Shown here: positions 54,009 through 64,000 of the stretch, piece after piece
Numbering within the stretch: the first letter of the stretch is position 1
Layout of the letters: every line of letters begins with the position of its first letter
Assembly: GCA_039583875.1 (NCBI GenBank)
Contig: CM077150.1
Location: forward strand, 185,942,375 to 186,006,374
Origin: Platanthera guangdongensis
Taxonomy: Eukaryota > Streptophyta > Magnoliopsida > Asparagales > Orchidaceae
Reading direction: 5' to 3'
DNA: 64,000 bases
Position numbers and translations under genes: made by a program
The notes under the pieces: model-generated
Database searches by the model: none
What the model saw: the letters and a program-made list of their open reading frames with translations, nothing else
Told to the model about the DNA's origin: nothing

Positions 54009-56380
54009 TGAAAATTATTTAACTCAAGGTTAGCTAATCACCTAGAGGAGGGGTGAAAAGGTGTTTGAATTTTTATCAGTTCTTTAGCTATTTTCAAATT
54101 TAACTATCTAGATATTGTCCTTAGATCCTGCAATAAGAGAGAAAATAAGCAACAAAACAAACACAAATATTTATAGTGGTTCCCCAATTGGGTACATCCA
54201 CTTTCCATCCCACATATCCAACTAATTTGTTGGACTAGGCACAAACTCCACCAATATACTCCTCAGAGCTTACACCTCAAGCCCTTAGCCTATATTACAG
54301 ATTCTTCACAGAATCCAAACTCAGAATCACAAGGGTTCCTACCTCAGAGCCCTACAGGACTCCTACAGCTCAGTGATCCACTAATCACCTACCTCGGCCT
54401 TATTTCTAAGGCATAAAACTCAAGCTCTTCAGCCATATAGATTCAGGCTCACAACCCTACTCTCAGAGTGTTACAACACTCTTACAACTCAGTACCCTTC
54501 CAAGTACCTACAGCTCAGCCTCATCTAAGGCCTACAACTCAGTGACACACTTGTCACCTATAGCTCAGTGACTCTCCAGTCACCTACCGTAGGCATAAGG
54601 CCCTACACTCAGGCTGGGAGGACATCCCTATCTCAGATCCACACTTGGATCCTACCTCAAAGAGAAACACTCTCCTACCTCAGGCAATAAAACCCTATAG
54701 CTCAGATCCACAGTTGGTTCCTATCTCAGTACCCCCATAGCGCACCTACCTCAGTGACTAATTAGTCACCTACCTCAGGAACAAGGTCTTACACTCAGAT
54801 TCAGATAAATTGAATCCTATAAGAAAAGAATACATAATGGTTAAGAAAATAAACAACTAACTCAGAGATGAATCTCTAAGTTTACCTTGCTATATTGAGC
54901 AGATATCAGTCCAACACACTTGTTGTAGAAGGAATTAGTCCTCTTCTACAACTAACACTTTTCTGTTGCACAGATGAGCAGCAACCAGCTTGCTGAATGG
55001 AAGAATCAGCTCCTCTGTTCTGGAAAGAACAAACTTGCTGAGCTTGAAGAGCTTTAGTTAACTTCCTTTACCTTGGTGGCTATCCCTGTTGGACATTAGC
55101 TTTCAAGCTTGGTGGAGAAAAAGATGTCCAACCGCCTTTATTTTTCTTTTCTGTTCGATCTCTTTCGTTGCCCTAATCCTTTTTATTTTTCCTTTTTATA
55201 TGTGTTTATTTGAATCAACGACACACTTGTATGTGGGCCCAGCGAAGGTTTGGTAAGCCCCACCTTCTTCAAAAAAGACAAGGCAGCTTTCGGCACCACT
55301 GCAGCTTTCCCGCAACGGCTACATGTGAGTTGACTTTGATGATGTCGGCAAAGGTCATCACCATTTGGACTTAGAAAATATTCCAGAAATCCATAAAGCG
55401 TTGAGTGATGTTAAGTCACTCAATGTCATCTATCTTGGCTCTCATCACTTCTGGACTTGTGAAGTTTCTCTGGATTTGTCTCAGTGGTTCTATCTCAGCG
55501 GTCTAAGTGGTTTATTTTTAATAGCTGTGACAGGCCTTTGTCTCAACGCTTTCTTATTATCAGCTGAGACAAGTTTCTGTCTCAGCGGTATCTTCACAGT
55601 GGTCTCAGCGGTTTTTGCTTCACAGCTGAGACTATCTTCTGCCTCAGCAGTTTTCCTATTAACTGTCTCAGTGCTTCCTTCTTCATTAGAAGCGTTGAGT
55701 GAACCTGCTTCACTCAACGTTTCTGGACTTAGAGAAATCCAGCTAGTTTTATCTCAGCGCTTTCTTCTTTATTATAAGCGTTGAGTGAACCTGCTTCCCT
55801 CAATGCTTTTAAACTTAGAAAAATTTAGCTAGTTTGTCTCAGCTGTCTCAGCGCTCTCAACGCCTTCTTCTCAGCTATCTCAGCTGTCTCAGCGGTCTCA
55901 ACGCCTTCTTCTCAGCTATCTCAGCGGTCTTAGCGCTTTTTGCCTTTGTCAGTTTTTCTGGCTTTATCTGTGTTCGACGATCTATGAGCTAATCTCGACG
56001 AACTCTGATCTTCTCAGTGGTCTAAGCACTTTTTGCCTTAGTTGATTTTTCTGGCTCTAGCTTAACAAGTGTTGAGCAGAGTTCGATGATTTGTAAGCTG
56101 AGTTCGACGAATTGCAAACTGAGCTCGACGAACTTCAAGCTGAGCTCGACCAAATTTGAACCTGAGATCTTATGCTTATTCCAAGGAATGTTGAGCTGAG
56201 CTCGACGACCAGCGAGCTGAGCTCGACGAACTTTGAGCTGAGCTCGACGAAATTTGAGTTTACTACCGAACTCATTTTATTCACATGTCCAATCATGAAC
56301 TACATGCATACAAGAACTAAAGAACACATCAAATACATTGTTCTCCGTAGCATGATTGGTGATGCCCTTCAAATCCTGAG
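54009..56380 (-). repeat. Element D 5' LTR, cut by E near its outer end
   Basis: Begins TGAAAATTATTTAAC on the plus strand. R-U5 (54200-54830) has about 20 CCTACCTCAG-like motifs. TATATAAAAAGG (minus) near 55200 is the TATA box. U3 carries TCTCAGCGGTCTCAACGCC-like repeats (55480-55960) and GAGCTGAGCTCGACGAAC-like repeats (56090-56265). The last 80 bases align with the outer end of SV1's LTR, so only some 30 bases are missing beyond E. Confidence 0.85.
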
Positions 56381-57996
56381 TGTTGAGTACATTGGTCTCA
56401 ATGTACTTGATTTGAAGAAATCTTCTCAGCTCAATGATATATACATTGTTGTATTTGATAGATGTTAAGTTTATATGTGCAAGTTAATAAAGCCAAGTAC
56501 AATGTGTCGACACTCAGGACTAGTGTCGACACACACTGAACAAGTTGTGTCGAGACAAAGAAAAGTAATGTCGATAGTAAGGACAACTGTGTCGACACAC
56601 TGTGTTAAGACTAAAGACAAATGTGTCGACACTAGGACTAGTGTCGACACACTGTCTACACATTGTAACGAGACTGAAGACAACTATGTGGACACTCAGG
56701 ACTAGTGTCGACACACTCTATTCAAGCTGTGTTGAGACTAAAGACAACTGTGTCGACACTCAGGACTAGTATCGACACACTATAATAAAGCTGCAATGAG
56801 ACTGAAGAGAAGTGTGTCGACACACAGGACTTGTGTCTACACATTCCACTAAATTTGTGTCGAGATAAGTTGAAGAGCATTGTCGACACATTCAGAAGTG
56901 TGTCGACACCACTACAGGAGCTGTGTCGACACCCAAGACTTGTGGCAACACATTTCACAGCCAAGTCTCGACACTTCAGCAGACTTATTTCCTAAGTACA
57001 GATATCAAGACTGAGGTACTAATAGCTGTCAGAACTGTAAGTTATTAACCAGATCAGCCAGTTACTCCTATCAGAGCCTATTTAAAGGGATGCAGTCGTC
57101 AGAAGAAATAGAACAGAGAGAGAGAAAAAAAGAAGAACCAAAAATAAAGAAGAAGCAGCCCAACTTTGAAGCTCCAACTACAATTTAGAAGGTGGAGAGA
57201 GGTCTAATCAAGAATCATCTACAACATCTCTCCAGCCTAGATCAACCCTAATTTCTACTTCAAGATGCTTTGAAAATCTAAGAAGGGTTTGGACAGATCT
57301 ATCTTGTCAGAATCAAAGGAAGCACAATCATCAAGATTAGATCAAGAAGCAGTTACTCAAATCTCATACTGGGTGACATTTTCTGATTCATTTCTCTATT
57401 ATATTCAATTTGTAAGATCTATCTGTAAATCTGAGTGGATGAGATTTATTTTCTTGTTGTTGTAAGCCTGTGTTATAAAGGCTAAGGTAGGGTTAGGATT
57501 GCCTGAGGTAGGAGAAGTTGAAAATTCTCTGAGTTGTAGGGCATTTGTTGCCTGAGAAGTAGGAGTGAGGATTCATTCTGACGTAGAGTTCTTGTGAAAA
57601 TTTGAGGTGTAGGATCTTGGTGATCTGAGTGATAAGACTTGTGAAATCTGAGTAGTAGGAGCCGGGTGGGCACTGAGGTATAAGATCTAAAGATCTGAGT
57701 AAAGGAAAGAGGAGGAGTTTGGCCGAATCTAGTTCATTGCTAGATAGGCGAAGGGGTAAAGTGGATGTACCCATAAATTGGGTAACCATTATAAATTTGT
57801 GTGCATTGTGTTGTGTGTACTGATGTGTTGTGTTGTGTTAATTTTGTTGATTGCTATTTAGTTTATGTTAATTATCTGACTGATTAAATCACTTTATTTA
57901 AAGTTGTATTCTGATTAAAGAAAAGGGGAACCATAATTAAATTGGACGTATTCATCCCCCTCTAGGTCATTTTCAATCATAAAGTAAACATTTACA
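56381..57996 (+). repeat. Element E 5' LTR
   Basis: About 1.6 kb. U3 with about 10 GTGTCGACAC copies (56502-56935), TATTTAAA at about 57079-57086, R-U5 with CTGAGxxGTAGG motifs (57500-57710), and the conserved GCTAGATAGGCGAAGGGG. The end is set at TTTACA before ATTGGTATCAG; CATTTTCA at 57974 is an alternative. Confidence 0.8.
56502..56935. repeat. GTGTCGACAC palindrome array in E LTR
   Basis: About 10 perfect and several changed copies of the same 10-bp palindrome as SV1, with different linkers (AGGACTA, AGACTAAAGACAA). Both families keep it in U3. Confidence 0.9.
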
Positions 57997-57998
57997 AT

Positions 57999-58010
57999 TG
58001 GTATCAGAGG
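57999..58010 (+). other. Primer binding site of element E (tRNA-iMet)
   Basis: TGGTATCAGAGG, one base different at the end from TGGTATCAGAGC. Confidence 0.88.
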
Positions 58011-58075
58011 GAGGTTCACTAAAAAGGCATAACAACCTAGTGAGAATCCAAAAGGATTGCAAAAAAAGAAATATC

Positions 58076-60171
58076 ATGACCTAGAGGGAAAATAATTCCA
58101 TTAAGCTTCTTGTCTGCTCTAAAGAAAACTTTGGAATTTGGAAAGAAAGAGTCAGATTATTCATGGAGACAACAGATCCAAGAATAAACATTATTGTGGT
58201 TGAAGGACCATTCATACCCATGAAAGTGTCAATTCTTGATGCAAACATCAAGACACCCAAGACTTACATGGAAATTGATAAGGATGAAATCATATTGGCC
58301 TCTATGGACAAAAGAGCTCAGAATATTATAGTTAGTGCAATTGATGATTCCACTTTTCAGAATCTGATTCATTACAGAACAACTAAAGAAATGTGGGAGT
58401 CTTTGATAGTTTACATGGAAGGTACTGAAGAAGTCAGAGATGATAGAAAATCTCTACTAAATCAACAGTATGAAGCCTTCAGACAAGATAAAAAGGATTC
58501 AGTGGCTGAGTATTTTGAAAAGTTCTTCAGAATTGTTAACAACCTGAGGACTTGTGCCAGAAGTTTTACTAATTATGAACTTACTGATAAGTTCTTGAGA
58601 TCCCTGAACAAGGAATGGGACATCAAGATCTATGCCATGAGAGAAATGGGAAATTTAGCCAACATAGACCCCAAAGCCCTATTTGGAAAGCTGTTGTCTC
58701 ATGAGTTACAGCTTAATCTCAGAAAGTCTGAAGAAGAATCAGCCAGAGCACTCAATAGAGAAAATACCTTGGCTATAATGGCTGAGTCATCCAGAAAAGT
58801 TAGAGAGAAGTCAATACTCAAAAAAATTGGAAACTGCCTCTGAGTGCTCAGAATCATCCTCAACAGATGGAGAAATAACTGAGGAGGAACTGTCACTCTT
58901 CTCTAGACAGTTCAAGAAGATGTTAAGGAGAAGAAAACAATGAAGATGGAAGGGTTCAACAGGAGACTCTTCTCACAAAAAGATCAATCATCCAGAGAAA
59001 CCCAGGAAGAAGAATTCTGGGGATAGGTATGGCTCTTCTCAGAATAAATATATTTAAACTAATATAATGTACTATTGTTGAAACAGAAAAGGGCATGTCA
59101 TAGCTGATTGCCCAGCAAAAAAGAAGGAGAAAATGTCTAAGAACTTAAAGGATAGACAACACAAGAAGGCTGACAAAAGCCTATTGGCAAAAAGACAGTT
59201 AACATTATCTGACAGTGAGTTTGATTCATCTGAATCAGTAGAGGAGGAGGCTCTTATGGGCCTGATGTCTATTGAGGAAACTCAACCAGGAGAAGAAGAT
59301 TAGGATTGTTCAGATCCTGCTAAGGAAAAATCAATCTCTAGTAGTTTTTCCTCAGATTCTATTTCTGCATCAGAAAATGAATCGTGTTCACATTGTAAAG
59401 AACATGATTTAGACATTGAAGTAGATTTTAGCTCCCTTATCAATAGGTATGGGAAGGTACTAAAGGCCTTAATTACAAGCAAACAGCTTGATAAGGATCA
59501 GTCCAAAGAGTTATATTCCTTGAGAGGAGTATCTTCTCAGTTGATAAGTGCCAACACAAAGTTGGATTTACAAAAACTGAAACTAATTGAATTAACCAAC
59601 AAGATAGATAGCCAGACAGAGGTGATAATTGAACAGGTCAAGATTATCAAAGACCTAGAAGCAAAGCTTGCTCAGGAAAGATAGCTCCTGACTCAGTTCT
59701 CAAAGCCTAAGCCAGTGCTACCTATCATAGATACCTTTTTTGCACCATTTAGAAGTGGTGTAGGGTTTGGTAAGAATAAAAAAAATAAAAAAGAAGTTTG
59801 TATCCAAAGATAAAATTCCAAGTGGTCCAGATAGACAACCTGTCAAGTATCTGCCCTCTAACAGATGCTTGAGATCATGTGTTTCGGGACACATGATGTC
59901 TAAGTGCACTACCAGCAAGGTCAATAAAGAGCCTTGCTGGAAGGTTCATATGTCAAAAGGCAATATAGGCCAAGAACCACCACAAAAGGTGATCAATCCA
60001 AGAAGTCAAGGAATACTTGGGGCTGATCCCAGTGTAGCTCACTCAAATATGAAAGGTAAGGGTGTGAATTATGCACCTCTACCTTGGAAATTGTATGAGA
60101 ATTCTGTGTTGCACAAGAAAATAACTTCAAATGTGCAAAGCAAGTACCATGGGGTGAAGATTCACTACCTA
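58076..60171 (+). pseudogene. gag: Element E gag (own type), broken
   Basis: ATG 58076 is followed at once by TAG (58082). The frame then reads KENFGIWKERVRLFMETTD, MDKRAQNIIVSAIDDSTFQ, MWESLIVYMEGTEEV and FLRSLNKEWDIKIY. +1 shift near 58825. Knuckle near 59070: MYYC, then a TGA, then NRKGHVIADC. The helical tail contains KIDSQTEV (59601-59624), similar to a dynein-light-chain (LC8) binding site; Sirevirus Gags are reported to bind LC8. 59767-60170 holds another frame with SGHMMSKC. It ends where D-type gag begins. Confidence 0.85.
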
Positions 60172-61844
60172 AATCAACCTTCCAAAATCTTGTACACTGC
60201 ATGACCTCCAAGGAAGTTAGAGATGATAGAAAGTCCATGCTCAATCAAGAGTATGAGGCCTTCAGGCAAAGCAAGTCTGAAAAAGTTGCTGATTATTTTG
60301 AAAGGTTCCTTAGGACAGTCAATGAACTAAGGACATATGGAAGGGTCTTCAGCAACTATGAACTAAATGATAAGTTCCTTAGATCTCTCACTAGAGATTG
60401 GGACACCAAGATCTATGCCATTAGAGAAATGGCTAAGCTAGCAGACACACCTCCACCAACACTCTTTGGAAAGCTGCGGTCCTATGAAATGCAACTAGCT
60501 GCTAGACAAGAAGAGGAAAAGAGCAGCCAATTCAAGTCCAAGGACAAGTCTGTGGCATTCAAGGCAGAATCCCCAAGAAGTAGCAGAAGAAAGACTCCCT
60601 CACCACCAAGGAAGGAAGCTGAATCTAGCTCAGAAAATTCTGAGCCAAGCTCATCAGACAACCACATGTCTGATAAAGATCTAGTTGCCTTCTCCAGGCA
60701 ATTTCAGATGTTCATAAAGAAGAAGGACTAGAAGAGCAGGCCATCTTCATCCTCTCATCATAGGAAGTCATCCAAGGATGACAGGTATATCCCTAAAACT
60801 AGTAAACATATTTCTTCTAATGTCATCTGTTATTGTTGCAACAAGGCTGGGCATGTCATTGCTGACTGCCTAGTCAAAAGAAAGGAAGAAGATAAGAAGA
60901 AGAAGAAGAAGAAGCATCACCATCACCACAAGGGAAAGAAGTAAGAAAAGTCCTTTATGGCTAAGAAGGAGAGAAGCTGGACAGATTCTTCATCCTTAGA
61001 TTCTGAAGATAAAGAGGAAGAATCCTATATAGGGACGATATCTGTTGTTGCAGATCCAGGAGAAGAGGAGGAATATCCTCCTGCCAGGATAGGAATCCGG
61101 GCCCCTTTGTCACACTCAGACAATGACAATGAGGAGGATGAAGAAAAATATGGATGTCATGGGTTGATGGCAATGTCTACAGCAGAAAGAAGTTATGAAG
61201 AATCAGAATCAATCAAGGTATAATCTCTCTCCAATTCTGCATCTTTCTCTAACTTAGAATCCAGTCCAGATACTGGTGCATCTTCATCCTGTGATGAAGA
61301 TTGCTATGAATCTGTGACTGATGTCAATCAATTGATTGACAAGTTTGGACTACTCCTAATTGCTCTAAAGAAGAACAGAATACTTGCCAAAAGGCAAGCC
61401 AAGGAAATAGAGGTCCTAAAGGCTTATAAAACTCTCTATAATAATAAATCTATTGAATTTTATAAGAAACGTCATGAGGTGTCTGAACTCAAGAAAAGTC
61501 TTGAGTGTCAGACCATGCTTCTAGAAGAAAAGAAGAAACACATTAGATATCTAGAACAAAAGTTCACAGAGAAATTGAGGATTGTGATTAACCCTTCTCA
61601 GTCACAGGGTCAATTGCCAAAAGCTATAACTTGTCATGTCCCTGAGAAGCTGGGTATTAACCACATTAATCATCATTTCAAATCGGAATTCCTTGATAAG
61701 AGGACAGTGTTTCAAAAGGCAAATACATCATCTAAAATGGTCAAGTTTGCACCACTCCAGAAGGATCAATCAAATTTGTGCTCCACCAGTGGGGTGAAGG
61801 CACATGATCCAAGAAAGAGTGACATTGTCCACTCTAGCCACAAA
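60172..61844 (+). pseudogene. gag: Second, D-type partial gag in element E
   Basis: Begins inside the capsid region (the STFQN position) and then follows element D's gag base for base with few changes to DPRKS. About 41 bases (between CCAAGGAA and GAGGAA) are missing at about 60217. Segments: YELNDKFLRSLTRDWDTK, SDKDLVAFSRQF, knuckle CYCCNKAGHVIADC (near 60829-60870), an acidic segment, IDKFGLLLIALKK, SELKKSLECQTMLLEEKKK. Stops at 60729-60731, 60942 and 61221. Together with D it makes an inverted repeat of about 1.7 kb. Confidence 0.88.
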
Positions 61845-62768
61845 TGTTGAAACCGGAATCCGGCTTAAATGTTGAAACCGGAATCCGGCTTCCTGTGGAG
61901 TTCGACCCTTGGGGAAGGGGTGGTCTCGTGCCTACTTCACTCCTGCAAGAAAAACAACAAAGAAGACAAGGAGAAACAGACCCAAGGGCTCGGCAGGGAG
62001 GTCCCACCATACACCCGGAAGATCTCAGAGGTCTTCCCCTCCTTAGCCTGATGCCGAGCTAAGGTACCCTCAAAAAGCACTTGAAAACTGGAGCAGGGAG
62101 GCACTGAAAGCGTGCCTTCTGAGGTACCCCTTGGGTCTTACTTATAGTTTTTGGAATCTGAACTGTCAATAACCAGAAGAACTGACCTGAAAATACCAAA
62201 AAGCTCTCTGTTGGGTCTGCCAACAGCCAAACTCCGCTGTTCCGAACAGCTATGCGTAGTCCAACCTGGTCTACCAACAGCGTGGCTCTGCTGTTCTGAA
62301 CAGCTATTCTCACCCATGGGGGGGGGGGGGGGGGTCAGCTCGCCATCAATCCCTCTCCACGAGAGGCGGGCGCGACCTGGCTCTAGCAGCTCGCCTATTC
62401 TTCTTGGGCGAACGCGAGCCGGACCGCCGCGACCCGCCAGTCCTCCGCCGAGGCGGATAGGTGGCCAGGTCGCGTATAGGGGACAGACTGGCGGCCATTG
62501 TGACCCTCTGAACGGCTCGCAGATCGCGGGCTGTCGAGCCCATCCGCGAGTACCGGTTCGACGAATGGCGCCTCCCGCTCCGGTCGACGATTCCCTGAGC
62601 GAGCGGGAGGGGTAGGGGAGTCGTCCAGCACTCGACTCGCTCGCCTGAACTGAGCGGGAGAGGACCAGCCTCTTGCTGCATGTCTGCTTGTTGCTCGGGT
62701 GCGGGTTGCGGGACTGGGTCCGCTCGATCTTCCAGGTGGGGCCCGTTCGACGAACACGGGGTTGTACA
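61845..62768 (-). mobile_element. Solo LTR H (Tat-type, related to G) in element E
   Basis: TGTTGAAACC to GGGTTGTACA, 924 bp, flanked by a perfect ACAAA duplication (61840-61844 and 62769-62773). Joining the flanks restores E's frame (SSHK then FHEKFFIFG). LTR ends and inner segments resemble G's LTR. CTATAAGTAAGAC (minus, near 62140) may be the TATA box, so the orientation is inferred as minus. The first 25 bases are duplicated in tandem (61845-61869, 61870-61894). A G run lies at about 62319-62334. GC-rich ORFs inside are not genes. Confidence 0.88.
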
Positions 62769-62773
62769 ACAAA

Positions 62774-63383
62774 GTTCATGAGAAGTTCTTTATATTTGGA
62801 TCCAAATATTCTCTATCCAAGGAAATGAGAGTGTCCACTAGATGACAGGCTCCAAAAATACATCAGGCCCATTTTGGAATAGCTGTATTTAGTTCCTTAG
62901 CACCTTCACTCAAGAAGAAGGGGGCAACATCATACAATGCTCATCCAACAAAGTCTGGTGTTGCTCACATCTCTCATGGACAGCAATTTTGTGTTGTCCT
63001 AAAGAGAAGATACAACATTCATAAATGTTGGTGCTATGGAAAAGTGGGTCACTTTGTCATTGATTATTGGCATAACCTGAATGTGACTAGTGGACAGAAA
63101 GGTGCTCAGCCCAGGCAGAGAGTGGGGCAGATGTTTTATGATGCTAACAAAAACCTAGGACCCAATTATCATTGGGTGCCTAAGGGTAAATGAATTCTAT
63201 TTTGCAGGATAGTGAAAGTACCTGTCAAATTAAGACTTGGTATTTGGACAATGGGTGTTCCAGGCAAATGACTGGAACAGGATAGTTGCACTTGGAATAT
63301 GCTCCAGAAAAAGCAACAAATTAAGGTTGAGGCTGTCAAGTAAGTAACCCTCAAAAGCTAGAGGAAGCAAGCCTCAAGGTATG
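62774..63383 (+). pseudogene. pol: Element E gag end and protease start
   Basis: Continues after H: FHEKFFIFGSKYSLSKEM, a stop, SLAPSLKKKGATSYNAHP, a second knuckle CWCYGKVGHFVID (63024 on), NYHWVPKG and a stop, then protease KTWYLDNGCSRQMTG near 63230-63280 (D-N-G in place of D-S-G). Cut by LTR J at 63384. Confidence 0.85.
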
Positions 63384-64000
63384 TGTAACCCCTCCCCTGT
63401 AATGACCGTATAATATGGGTCTGGCCGGGGCCCCACAACATACAAACGCCACAGCTTTAGTATTATGATATGATATAACTACCCAATCTCAAAACTCATA
63501 ATCCAACCACAGCGGAAACATCAACCAAGACTAGAAGTTATCTGCAAACACAAGAGTATCGAAACGGCTTTATGGCCTTACAACAAAAGAGAGTCCAAAA
63601 CTCTATCAATACATAACACAACAAAGTGCAAAGGCACTCCTAAGCAACCTCGGCATGCAAGCGGGAAGTCAAAAGCATCAAACATACAATATCACAAAAG
63701 TAGAGCTAATGCAAAACTGATAACACTTCTTGAGTCTTAGGCCCTTTTGGTCGGCGAGCTAGCTCCTGCTTGGGATCCTTGCCCTGTAAAAAATTTGGTT
63801 GTAACGTGGGTCAACAAAGGCTAACCTCAAACTGTGTAACAAACACATCTCCTCCCAGCCGCCCTTATCGGATCCCGGGGTACCCCTCTAACATGCAAGT
63901 CAGCACTTCGTATACAATATACATAAACAAGTAAAGCACTAAATAACAGGCTTGGATGTCTCAAACAACATGCGCGTTCTCTACTGTTGAGCATATAAAG
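63384..64000. repeat. LTR J, gypsy type, cut by the window end
   Basis: TGTAACCCCTCCCC starts at 63384 and is followed by GTCTGGCCGGGGCCCCAC, very like the start of B's LTR (GTCCGGCCGGGxCCCCAC). Also GGCTTTATGGCCTTACAA, like the B and A LTRs. So it is a related gypsy family. By analogy with B the parent would lie in minus orientation, but nothing here proves it. No gene. Confidence 0.7.

Larger units (their letters stand above)
51964..56380 (-). mobile_element. Element D: truncated Sirevirus (5' LTR part and gag only)
   Basis: Minus strand: 5' LTR (54009-56380, cut by E), tRNA-Met primer site (53995-54006), gag from 53930, ending at the junction with F at 51963/51964. No protease or pol remains. 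The junction, after AAGAAAGAGT, matches E at 61811-61820, where the Sirevirus sequence carries on. Confidence 0.88.
56381..64000 (+). mobile_element. Element E: Sirevirus inserted in D's LTR, runs past window end
   Basis: Starts TGTTGAGTACATTGG, matching the U3 start of SV1. The 5 bases before it are CTGAG; the other copy would lie outside the window. Order: 5' LTR, primer site, gag, a second D-type partial gag, [solo LTR H], second zinc knuckle and protease, [LTR J]. Confidence 0.85.

Noticed and set aside
62138..62779. Overlapping frames of 111-213 codons in the solo LTR
   Set aside because: GC-rich LTR sequence open in several frames at once. No known domain.
1..64000. Endogenous pararetrovirus (caulimovirus) or host genes
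   Set aside because: Every recognisable RT is followed or preceded by LTR-element integrase, and no movement protein or caulimovirus coat motif was seen. No non-transposon gene was found.

Overview
The window reads as a flowering-plant heterochromatic stretch made almost wholly of nested LTR retrotransposons. I see no host protein gene, tRNA or rRNA. Evidence for a plant: Ty1/copia Sireviruses and Ty3/gypsy chromovirus and Tat lineages, initiator-tRNA-Met primer sites (TGGTATCAGAG), 5-bp target-site duplications, and stop codons of the kind left by C-to-T decay. The species cannot be told from the sequence. Element names A to J and SV1 are mine.

Layout. 1-1176 and 21032-24222 flank element A and look like the long LTR of an old minus-strand gypsy element (C). 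A (1177-21031, plus) is a decayed Ty3/gypsy chromovirus with a shortened 5' LTR, gag, a 76-bp intron-like break, protease, RT, RNase H and integrase. Inside its RNase H lies SV1 (4801-17206, minus), a young, almost intact Sirevirus with 2.07-kb LTRs, gag-pol (one stop codon) and a large third ORF (one stop codon) that has its own U3-like promoter. C's internal part is 24223-28365. B (28740-34871, minus) is a gag-only LTR element inserted in C's 5' LTR, and its right LTR carries a 100-bp TG...CA insertion. F (about 35199-51963, minus) is a copia element split in its RT by G (38291-49029, minus), a Tat-lineage gypsy element with two RNase H domains, a 113-bp tandem repeat and antisense, intron-bearing genes next to its 3' LTR. 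D (51964-56380, minus) is a truncated Sirevirus, and E (56381 onward, plus) is another one inserted in D's LTR. E has a chimeric double gag, a solo LTR (H, 61845-62768) and the start of another gypsy LTR (J, 63384 onward).

How the parts work together: in each autonomous element the LTR drives one RNA, Gag packages it, and protease, RT/RNase H and integrase copy and insert it. B has no pol and would have needed enzymes supplied by a relative such as A, whose LTR and gag it resembles. The least ordinary parts are SV1 ORF3 with its internal promoter region, the GTGTCGACAC arrays, the intron-like break at the gag-protease border of A, and the antisense split genes of G.
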